Positions 8,651-14,401 of a stretch of 14,401 nucleotides of DNA are shown here, piece after piece. Position 1 is the stretch's first letter; each line of letters starts with the position of its first letter. Origin of the DNA: Gemmatimonadaceae bacterium (GTDB lineage: Bacteria > Gemmatimonadota > Gemmatimonadetes > Gemmatimonadales > Gemmatimonadaceae). A program made the position numbers and the translations under genes. Location: positions 1 to 14,401 of the forward strand of contig JACMOE010000635.1 of the NCBI GenBank assembly GCA_014378185.1. The letters are read 5' to 3'. Under the pieces are notes generated by a model, which saw only the letters and a program-made list of their open reading frames with translations, had not been told where the DNA came from and ran no database searches.

Positions 8651-8723
8651 GTCGTCCTGAGCGAAGCGAAGGACCTGCTCCTGGGCCAGCGAGGAACAGG
8701 TCCTTCACTTCGTTCAGGACGAC
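8651..8723. repeat. Long inverted repeat, REP-like; likely terminator of the M28 gene
   Basis: Two 27-nt arms (8651-8677 and 8697-8723) are inverted copies with only two mismatches, separated by a 19-nt loop. The arm core reads CCTGAGCGAAGCGAAGGACC. It begins 3 nt after the M28 stop codon, so transcripts would fold into a very stable hairpin that could terminate or protect the mRNA; no T-tract follows. Sequences of the CCTGAGCGAAGCGAAGGA type are a familiar dispersed intergenic palindrome in many bacterial genomes. They often create spurious predicted peptides containing LNEVKDL or PERSEGP, and both strings appear here in minus-strand translations. Confidence 0.85.
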
Positions 8724-8779
8724 AAGCCATGCATTGAAATGATGATGGCGCATCACTGGCAAGGCACATCTTGCTCCCC

Positions 8780-9427
8780 ATGCCGACACCATCCGAACAG
8801 AAGGCCCTCGCCTTCATCGCCATCGTCATCCTGCTGGGCGGAGCCGTCCGCGTCCTGCGCGCCGGATCCTCCACTCCGCCAACTCCACTCGAACAGCAGG
8901 CGCTCGCACGCCAGGCGACTGCCGCAGACAGCGCCACTCGTGGCGCAAAGCGTGGAAAAACATCGCGACGCGGCAAATCCGTTCGCGCCTCGCGTGATAC
9001 CATGCCTGTCATTGTCGGCGGAGTGGCCAGCGTGCCTCCCACCTTCGCCAGGCCAGACCGCCCGTTCGACCACACTCCCTACGGCTTCAATGCCCGACCC
9101 GGCTTTTCCCCCGCTACACCACGCATCGACACGGATCTCAACGGCAGGAGGCCCGCTGCGGCACCCCCGGCCGCGCGCGGTGCCGGCAAGCCCTTGCCCG
9201 GAGCGCCCGTGGACATGGATCTGGCGAGCGCCCAGGAAATCGAGGCCCTGCCACGCATCGGCCCCACACTCGCCCCCCGCATCGTGGCCAACCGAGACTC
9301 GCTCGGCGGCTTTGGCTCGCTCGACAAGCTCAGGCGGGTCAAGGGAATGGGGCCGGCGGCACTGGACCGCCTCGCGCCCCTGGTTACCTTCGGCGGACGC
9401 ACAGCCCCGCGCGCTGCTCCACCGTGA
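8780..9427 (+). CDS. Membrane-anchored helix-hairpin-helix protein, ComEA family
   Basis: This 215-aa protein has an N-terminal membrane anchor (about residues 9-27, LAFIAIVILLGGAV), a long low-complexity Ala/Pro/Arg-rich linker (28-143), and a C-terminal tandem helix-hairpin-helix domain (144-204). The domain shows VDMDLASAQEIEALPRIGP, then GGFGSLDKLRRVKGMGPAAL, closely following the ComEA pattern with both glycine hairpins (LPRIGP, VKGMGP). ComEA binds double-stranded DNA outside the inner membrane and feeds it to the ComEC channel during natural transformation. The anchor and basic linker fit a DNA-binding protein on the outer face of that membrane. No comEC or pilus gene is nearby, so a competence role is inference. 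ATG 8780 is used; a TTG at 8771 has a weak AAGG upstream and would add three residues. Its promoter may lie in 8724-8779, but I see no clear boxes. Confidence 0.85.
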   Translation: MPTPSEQKALAFIAIVILLGGAVRVLRAGSSTPPTPLEQQALARQATAADSATRGAKRGKTSRRGKSVRASRDTMPVIVGGVASVPPTFARPDRPFDHTPYGFNARPGFSPATPRIDTDLNGRRPAAAPPAARGAGKPLPGAPVDMDLASAQEIEALPRIGPTLAPRIVANRDSLGGFGSLDKLRRVKGMGPAALDRLAPLVTFGGRTAPRAAPP

Positions 9428-9478
9428 TCAGCGGTTGCGGCTGAGCACGGCCCTGTTCGTGCACTTATGTAGCCACAC

Positions 9479-9949
9479 GTGACTTACCAATCAACCACTG
9501 TCGCCATCCTCCTGGCTCGACTCTCCGGCGCGCAGATTGGGTTCTGCGCGAGCTCCATCCGCGAAGTCCTGCGCTCGGTGACAATCGCACCCCTGCTCGG
9601 CACGCCCCCAATCATCGAAGGTGCGGTGAATTTTCGCGGGCGTATCGTGCCGGTCGTCAACGTGCGCGAGCGATTGTCGTTGGCGGCGCTGGCCAATGCG
9701 CCGGATCAGTTCCTGGTCATCCTCGAGGTCAACGATCGGCTCATCGCCGTTCGGGTGGACGACGTAGAGGACGTCGTGGAAGTCCCCGCGTCCGAGCTCG
9801 AAGCGCCCAGGGGCGTTTCGCCGGTGGTCGAGCGGTTGACCGGCATTGCCGCAACGGCCAGCGGCGCGCTCGTCATCTACGACGCGGACGCCTTTCTCAC
9901 GCAGGCTGAGCAGGATGCGCTCGACGCGAACGGCGTGGTCGAGCCATGA
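9479..9949 (+). CDS. cheW: CheW-family chemosensory coupling protein (first copy)
   Basis: CheW couples chemoreceptors to the CheA kinase in signalling arrays. This 156-aa protein is a single CheW domain of usual length. Diagnostic stretches are: FCASSIREVLRSVTIAPL, the first strands and helix; PPIIEGAVNFRGRIVPVVNVRERL, where the conserved hydrophobic-GxxNxRGxxxPVxxxR pattern is nearly intact; and LIAVRVDDVEDVVEVPAS, with later LVIYDADAFL. It is the first gene of the chemosensory cluster: 51 bp separate it from the upstream ComEA-like gene, and its stop overlaps the cheR start by 4 nt (ATGA). GTG is used as start with no visible Shine-Dalgarno sequence. In Wsp-type systems the equivalent is WspB, lying just before the TPR-bearing methyltransferase as here. 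Confidence 0.93.
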   Translation: MTYQSTTVAILLARLSGAQIGFCASSIREVLRSVTIAPLLGTPPIIEGAVNFRGRIVPVVNVRERLSLAALANAPDQFLVILEVNDRLIAVRVDDVEDVVEVPASELEAPRGVSPVVERLTGIAATASGALVIYDADAFLTQAEQDALDANGVVEP

Positions 9950-11550
9950 CGATACGCACCGCGAAGGCGGCGCCGACGCGCCGAGCGACGTCCGGTTTCA
10001 GCAACCCCGCGTTCGCGCGCATCGGGGAGCTGGCCCAACTGCACGCGGGCCTGGTGTTTCCTCCCAATCGCCAACCGTCGGCAGAGGCGGGTATGCGGCG
10101 CGCCATGAGCGCGCTCCGCATAGGCGAACCCGACGCGCTGCTGCGTGCATTCCAAACGCCAGGCGACGCCCGCGATGCAGTGCTGGCCGAACTGACCGTG
10201 GGAGAGAGTTATTTCTTCCGCGATGAGGCGCAGCTGGAGCTGTTGACCAGTGACATCATACCGGCTCGGCTCGAGAGCCATGGCGCCAGCCGACCCCTTC
10301 GCATCTGGAGTGCGGGGAGTGCGTCTGGCGAAGAGGCATACACGCTCGCGATCATGCTCCGCGAGCAGAAGTGGCCTCACCCCGCGCGCATCCTCGGCAC
10401 CGATATCGCGCTCCCGCGCCTCGCCGCCGCGCGCCGCGGCCGCTACACGCGCTGGGCCCTGCGCGGCGTTTCCAGCGAACGGATCGCACGGTGGTTCGCG
10501 CACGACAGCGCGCAGTACGATCTCGACCCGTCCGTCCGCAAGATGGTCGAGTTCCGACCGCTGAATCTCGTGGCGGACGATTACGCCACACCGGAGCGTG
10601 GAGCGGGCGGATTCGATCTGGTATTGTGTCGCAACGTGATGATCTACTTCGAGCTGGAGATGGTGGCGCACATCGCGCGCGGCCTCCTCGACTCGCTCGC
10701 CCCTGACGGGTGGCTCGTGCTCGGGGCTTCGGATCCGATGCTCGTGCACCTCGTCCCCTGCGAGGCGGTCATGACGGAGTCGGGAGTCGCATATCGCCGC
10801 CCGGGTCGTACACATCCCACCGTCCTCACTGTTCCCGCGCGCGCGCTGCATGCGGTCGCGCACGAGCCCGTGTTGCATGTGTTGCCGGCGGTTCTGGTTG
10901 ATCGCACACCGTCGCTCTCCAGCGAGCTGGCGTTGCGGCTCGCATCGCCGGTCCTGGCGCAGGACGCCAGTCCCCTCGCGGACGCAATCGCACCGTCGTC
11001 GCATGGAGAGCTGCTCCCCCCCCGCGCCGATGAGGAAAGCGAACACGCGCGCGCCGCCTACGCGATAGCGGACTATCCCGCCGCGGAAGCGATGGCGATA
11101 GCGGCCCTCGCCAAAGCACCGGTTGAGGACGTGGCGCTGGCGCTGTGGATCGTCGCGATCCGGTCAGTGGCCAATCAGGGTCGCTTGAACGAGGCCGGTG
11201 AGCTGTGTGCGCGCTCTCTCGAGCTCCACCCGCTCTCCGCGGAGCTGCAATACCTGCACGCCACGCTGCTCACCGAAGCCGGCTGGTTCAGCGATGCGGC
11301 CGCGGCATCGCGCCGCGCGATCTACCTCGACCGCGCGTTCGTGATGGCGCACCTGCTGCTCGGTGACGTCCTCGCGCGCACGGGCGATCCGGCGGCCGCG
11401 CGCATTGCGTTTGCCAACGTCCTTCACCTGTTGGCAAATACGGAGGCCGATGCGGCCGCCGCAGCTGCTGACGGCGTACCGGTGGCGCGCCTGCGCCAAG
11501 TCGCCGAGCTGCGCTTGCGCACGCTCGCCGCCGGTTGGCGTCATGAGTGA
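9946..11550 (+). CDS. cheR: CheR-type receptor methyltransferase with C-terminal TPR region
   Basis: The protein (534 aa) methylates glutamates of chemoreceptors using S-adenosylmethionine. The catalytic part spans about residues 20-285: LTVGESYFFRDEAQL (83-97), the SAM-binding WSAGSASGEEAYTLAIML (121-138), GTDIALPRLAAARRGRY (151-167), FDLVLCRNVMIYF (223-235) and DGWLVLGASDP (254-264). A Pro/Ala-rich linker (about 286-365) leads to repeats of tetratricopeptide type (about 366-500), for example NQGRLNEAGELCARSLELHP and TEAGWFSDAAAASRRAIYLD. TPR-bearing CheR proteins are typical of alternative pathways (WspC, FrzF), where the TPR can restrict or modulate substrate binding. The gene overlaps cheW upstream by 4 nt and the next cheW by 8 nt, implying translational coupling. 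A run of eight C residues (11016-11023) lies in the linker. Confidence 0.95.
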   Translation: MTIRTAKAAPTRRATSGFSNPAFARIGELAQLHAGLVFPPNRQPSAEAGMRRAMSALRIGEPDALLRAFQTPGDARDAVLAELTVGESYFFRDEAQLELLTSDIIPARLESHGASRPLRIWSAGSASGEEAYTLAIMLREQKWPHPARILGTDIALPRLAAARRGRYTRWALRGVSSERIARWFAHDSAQYDLDPSVRKMVEFRPLNLVADDYATPERGAGGFDLVLCRNVMIYFELEMVAHIARGLLDSLAPDGWLVLGASDPMLVHLVPCEAVMTESGVAYRRPGRTHPTVLTVPARALHAVAHEPVLHVLPAVLVDRTPSLSSELALRLASPVLAQDASPLADAIAPSSHGELLPPRADEESEHARAAYAIADYPAAEAMAIAALAKAPVEDVALALWIVAIRSVANQGRLNEAGELCARSLELHPLSAELQYLHATLLTEAGWFSDAAAASRRAIYLDRAFVMAHLLLGDVLARTGDPAAARIAFANVLHLLANTEADAAAAAADGVPVARLRQVAELRLRTLAAGWRHE

Positions 11551-12127
11551 AACAACCACGCGGCACCAGGAAGGGATCGATGAAGCACTCGCTCGCGTGG
11601 CCGCACGCATTGCGGCCGGTGCGGCCCCCGACGACGCCACGGCGCGGCTGGCGTTGCTCCCCGCGCGTGCTGTGGCCCTCGCCCGGCCGCTCGCCGAGCA
11701 GGACGAGGCGACGCTGGCCGATCAGCTGGAGGTCCTGGTCTTTCGCGTCGGCGACGAGCGGCTGGCCCTGGCCCTCAGCGCAATCGTCGCCATCGTGCGC
11801 GTGTCCGTGGTGACGCCGTTGCCGCGCGCCGTGGCACCAGTCCACGGGGTGACGGCATGGCGTGGCAGGCCGCCCACCGTGCTGTCGCCCGGCGGGGGGC
11901 GCGCCATCGCGGAGCCGGGCGACCGGCTCGTCGTGCTTGGCGACGGTCGCCGGGCCGTCGTTGGCCTGCTGGTCGATGGAATCGACGACACGGTGGTGGT
12001 GAAGCGCTCCACCCTTGCCCCCGCCACCGCGGGCGCGCGCGGCGCTTTCGCGCTCGGCATTTCCGGGGACGCGCTGCTGGTGCTGGATTCCGACGCAATG
12101 TTGAACGCGGCTCGTCCCGAGCCATGA
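11543..12127 (+). CDS. cheW: CheW-family coupling protein with N-terminal extension (second copy)
   Basis: The 194-aa protein has an N-terminal extension of about 60 residues ending in LLPARAVALARPLAEQD, followed by a CheW domain (about 62-190). The domain shows LEVLVFRVGDERLALALSAI, PLPRAVAPVHGVTAWRGRPP and VVGLLVDGIDDTVVVKRSTL. The central motif reads HGVTAWRGRPP, diverging from the usual GxxNxRG (Asn replaced by Trp-adjacent residues). Such an extended CheW beside a TPR-CheR matches WspD in position and shape. The ATG lies inside the end of cheR (8-nt overlap, different frame), and no separate ribosome site is visible, so coupled translation is likely. Having two CheW proteins of different form suggests separate roles in receptor coupling; that is inference. 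Confidence 0.92.
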   Translation: MSETTTRHQEGIDEALARVAARIAAGAAPDDATARLALLPARAVALARPLAEQDEATLADQLEVLVFRVGDERLALALSAIVAIVRVSVVTPLPRAVAPVHGVTAWRGRPPTVLSPGGGRAIAEPGDRLVVLGDGRRAVVGLLVDGIDDTVVVKRSTLAPATAGARGAFALGISGDALLVLDSDAMLNAARPEP

Positions 12128-12140
12128 TGCTTGCATCCCC

Positions 12141-12150
12141 GAGGAAGAGG
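12141..12150 (+). promoter_or_regulatory. Ribosome binding site of the chemoreceptor gene
   Basis: GAGGAAGAGG ends 5 nt before ATG 12156. It is the clearest purine-rich Shine-Dalgarno sequence in the window and fixes the chemoreceptor start. Most other genes here have weak or no such signal, so the receptor may be translated more strongly than the other cluster members. Confidence 0.65.
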
Positions 12151-12155
12151 TCACG

Positions 12156-13619
12156 ATGACGTGGACAGTTGGCCGGCGCATCGCGCTGGCACTTGCAATC
12201 GAGCTGGTGCTGTTGATCGTGGTCGCCGTCGTCGGTGGTGGCGCCCTCGGGCGATCTGCCGCCGCGTACGAGCGTGCGCTCACGGTGCGCCGCACGACGG
12301 TCGCCCCGGCAATTCGAGCCGAGTCGGAGGTGCGCGGCGCGAACGTGGAGCAGTTGCGTTTTCTGCTCAGCGGCGACGAACGCTATGAACGGCGGCGAGA
12401 CAGCATCACCGCGGTCGCTCGTGGACTCGCCCAGGCCGTCAGCGACACGGTGCGGACGCCCGAGGCCCGGGAGCGCTGGGCACGCACCATTGCGCTCCTG
12501 GTCCAATGGAACGATGCGGCGACGCAGACGTCCGCGGCGTCGAAGGCGAAGGACCAGGCGACCGTGCTCAGGATTCGCGCGACGAAGCTCGAGCCACTGG
12601 TGCAATCCATCGACTCGCTGGTCCGGGTGGGCATCCTCGAGCAGCAGCGCGAGGGAGAAGCAGAGGCGGAAGTCGGACGCTCCACCGCAAGCGACGCACG
12701 AGGCGCGGTTATGCTGGTTGCCCTTCTGGCCATCATTGTCGGCACCGTCGCGGCATTCTTCCTGAGCAGGTCCATCACGCGGCCGCTCCAGGCCACCGCG
12801 ACTGGCATCGCTTCCAGCAGCGCGCAGATCCTGACGGCCACCACCGAGCAGGCCGCGGGCACCAATGAGACCATGGCGGCCGTCACCGAAACGGTGGCCA
12901 CGGTGGACGAGGTGGCGCAGACGGCCGTGCAGTCCACGCAGCGCGCGCGCGCGGTGGCCGATGCGGCGCAGCGCGCAGCAGAGGGAGGACGCGCCGGACG
13001 CAAGGCAGTGGACGATGCGGTCAATGCCATGCGCCTGGTGCAGACGCAGGTGGAAGCGATGGCCACCGGTATCGTCGCGCTCGCGGAACAGGCGCAGTCC
13101 ATCGGCGAAATCACCACGGCCGTGAGCGAGATCGCGGAGCAGACCAAGCTGCTCGCGCTGAATGCTGCAGTCGAGAGCACGCGCGCCGGAGAGCATGGGC
13201 GCGGCTTCGCGCTCGTGGCCGCCGAGATCAAGACGCTGGCCGGTGAGGCCAAGGAGTCCACGGTGCAGGTCCGTCGCCTGTTGAGCGACATCCAGCGCTC
13301 CACGAGCGCCGTGGTGATGGCCACGGAGCAGGGCACCAAGCAGACCGCCGCCGCCGTGCGCCAGGTGAACCAGGCGGGCGAAGTCATCGCGCAACTCGCC
13401 ACCGTTGCTGATGAAGCCGCACAGGCAGCAGCACAAATCGTTGCGTCGGCAGGGCAGCAGGCACTCGGCATGGAGCAGATTCGCCAGGCCATCGCCAACA
13501 TCCACGACGCCACCCAGCAGAACCTCACCGCCACGAAGCAGACCGAAGCCGCAGCGCAGGATCTCAATTCGCTCGGTACGAGACTCGTGGGCATGGTGGG
13601 CGCGCGGAAATCCGCGTGA
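12156..13619 (+). CDS. Methyl-accepting chemotaxis protein, two TM segments, HAMP largely missing
   Basis: This 487-aa chemoreceptor controls CheA through its cytoplasmic coiled coil. Order: TM1 (about 9-30), a helical periplasmic sensor domain (32-183) with VEQLRFLLSGDERYERR resembling four-helix or CHASE3-type sensors, TM2 (about 184-203), then the signalling domain. The hairpin tip that binds CheW and CheA is at about 324-358, with EIAEQTKLLALNAAVEST and GEHGRGFALVAAEIKTLA. After TM2 comes RSITRPLQATATG, the start of a HAMP domain, but the rest of HAMP (about 40 residues) is absent and the coiled coil starts at once (SSSAQILTATTEQAAGTNE). Gln/Glu pairs such as TTEQAA are candidate methylation sites for the neighbouring CheR. 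There is no C-terminal CheR-tether pentapeptide. It lies 28 bp after the second cheW. It corresponds to WspA by context; the ligand is unknown. Confidence 0.96.
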   Translation: MTWTVGRRIALALAIELVLLIVVAVVGGGALGRSAAAYERALTVRRTTVAPAIRAESEVRGANVEQLRFLLSGDERYERRRDSITAVARGLAQAVSDTVRTPEARERWARTIALLVQWNDAATQTSAASKAKDQATVLRIRATKLEPLVQSIDSLVRVGILEQQREGEAEAEVGRSTASDARGAVMLVALLAIIVGTVAAFFLSRSITRPLQATATGIASSSAQILTATTEQAAGTNETMAAVTETVATVDEVAQTAVQSTQRARAVADAAQRAAEGGRAGRKAVDDAVNAMRLVQTQVEAMATGIVALAEQAQSIGEITTAVSEIAEQTKLLALNAAVESTRAGEHGRGFALVAAEIKTLAGEAKESTVQVRRLLSDIQRSTSAVVMATEQGTKQTAAAVRQVNQAGEVIAQLATVADEAAQAAAQIVASAGQQALGMEQIRQAIANIHDATQQNLTATKQTEAAAQDLNSLGTRLVGMVGARKSA

Positions 13620-13652
13620 CCTCCGTCCACGCCATGCATCATCCGGGGCTGC

Positions 13653-14401
13653 ATGACTGACGACGCCCTGGCGGTACGCCTGCTCGCGATCTTCGTGGAG
13701 GAGCTCGACGAGCAGGTGCAGCAACTCAACGAGGACTTGCTGGCGCTGGAGCGCACGCCGGGCGACGCCGATCGCCTGCGCGGGGTGTTTCGCGTGATGC
13801 ACACCCTCAAGGGCGCGTCGCGCGCCGCCGGCCTCCGCCTGGTGGAGGAAGTCTGTCACGCCCTGGAGCATGGGCTCAGCCGCGTACGCGACGGTGGCGG
13901 GGCGCTCGGTGGCGCGCAGATCGCCCTGCTCTTCGAGGCGGCCGATGCGCTTGGTGAAGTCCGCGACGAACTTCGCCTGGGCCATCCCGCGCCTGACGCG
14001 GCCCTCGCGGTAGTGCTGCTCCACACGCGTGGCCGCGCCGCGGCTCCCGCTTCGACTTCCGTGATGCGGGACGATGTTCCAGCCACGGCACCAACTGTCC
14101 GTACCGTGGCGGCCGCAGTGACCGCCGCGTCCGTGATCACCGCGCCGCCGCATCCGGACGTGCTTGCAGCAATATCGCCCGGTGTGGGGTCAAGCCAGGA
14201 CACATCGCGCGCGGGCAGCCAGGTGCGCGTAAGCCTGCACCAGGTGGACGCGATCACCGGCGCCGCGGGGGAGATTGCCGGCCTCGCGTCCATGCTCGAT
14301 GGGCGCGCTGACGAACTGGCGGCGTTGCGCGCACGGCGTCGCGCGGAACGTCGTCGCTACGCAGCGGATGAAGGTGGCGCGGAGCTCGATCGGGAACTCA
14401 C
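13653..14401 (+). CDS. cheA: CheA-type histidine kinase, 5' part only (right edge)
   Basis: The first 249 codons of a CheA-family sensor kinase are present. Residues 1 to about 115 form the histidine phosphotransfer domain: FVEELDEQVQQLNEDLLALE, then VMHTLKGASRAAG with phospho-accepting His50, then CHALEHGLSRVRDG. A Pro/Ala/Val-rich linker (about 118-188) replaces a recognisable P2 domain. From residue 190, QVRVSLHQVDAITGAAGEIAG starts the dimerisation helix, continuing into an Arg-rich coiled segment (LRARRRAERRR). ATP-binding and CheW-like domains, and any fused receiver as in WspE or FrzE, lie beyond the window. ATG 13653 is preceded by GGGG at 13645-13648 and lies 33 bp after the chemoreceptor stop, so it is the fifth gene of the same operon. 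It should receive signals from the receptor next door through the two CheW proteins. Confidence 0.95.
   Translation, partial: MTDDALAVRLLAIFVEELDEQVQQLNEDLLALERTPGDADRLRGVFRVMHTLKGASRAAGLRLVEEVCHALEHGLSRVRDGGGALGGAQIALLFEAADALGEVRDELRLGHPAPDAALAVVLLHTRGRAAAPASTSVMRDDVPATAPTVRTVAAAVTAASVITAPPHPDVLAAISPGVGSSQDTSRAGSQVRVSLHQVDAITGAAGEIAGLASMLDGRADELAALRARRRAERRRYAADEGGAELDREL

Noticed and set aside
8499..9075. Minus-strand peptides with LNEVKDL and PERSEGP strings near 8650-8720
   Set aside because: These strings are well-known spurious translations of the dispersed CCTGAGCGAAGCGAAGGA palindrome and are not evidence of a gene.
11547..11813. Separate small gene starting at ATG 11547
   Set aside because: It is in another frame inside the second cheW; the frame starting at 11543 has the CheW domain.
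11775..14153. A minus-strand open frame of about 792 codons across the chemosensory genes
   Set aside because: It lies antisense to the second cheW, the chemoreceptor and cheA, all with clear family motifs. Its own sequence is low-complexity Arg/Gly/His-rich and shows no recognisable domain.
1..14401. tRNA, rRNA, CRISPR array, insertion sequence or prophage genes
   Set aside because: I saw no tRNA-like or rRNA-like segments, no regularly spaced repeats, and no transposase, integrase or phage motifs in any plausible coding frame.

Overview
The window is GC-rich, coding-dense bacterial DNA holding nine recognisable protein genes; two of them run off the window edges. The mix points to a didermic member of the FCB group outside Bacteroidota, most likely Gemmatimonadota. 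The reasons are a SprA-type giant outer-membrane protein (family known best from Bacteroidota and relatives) in a very GC-rich genome, an LptF/LptG permease with a long Ala/Pro-rich insert, frequent TTG/GTG starts and weak Shine-Dalgarno sequences. This taxonomic call is inference; no rRNA or other marker is present.

Layout. Positions 1-1169 (minus) hold the N-terminal part of an LptF/LptG-family lipopolysaccharide-export permease, cut by the left edge. A 196-bp divergent intergenic region follows. Positions 1366-7566 (plus) encode a 2066-residue SprA-like protein, the probable outer-membrane translocon of a type IX-like secretion system. Positions 7661-8647 encode an M28-family lipoprotein of the glutaminyl-cyclase type, ended by a strong 27-bp-arm inverted repeat (8651-8723). 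Positions 8780-9427 encode a membrane-anchored helix-hairpin-helix (ComEA-type) protein.

From 9479 to the right edge lies a compact chemosensory operon: cheW, cheR with C-terminal TPRs, a second cheW with an N-terminal extension, a two-TM chemoreceptor without a full HAMP domain, and the start of a CheA kinase. The first three genes overlap and the rest are spaced by about 30 bp. The gene set matches Wsp/Frz-type alternative chemosensory pathways rather than a plain flagellar system, with order B-C-D-A-E in Wsp terms. The output (CheB, response regulator) lies beyond the window.

The left half is themed on the cell envelope: LPS export, SprA, and a periplasmic cyclase that could modify exported proteins. 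The most interesting link is that the predicted mature SprA begins with Gln-Gln, right next to a predicted glutaminyl cyclase, which recalls the Bacteroidetes 'Q-rule'. I see no tRNA, rRNA, CRISPR array, transposase or phage gene. No clearly undescribed system is evident.
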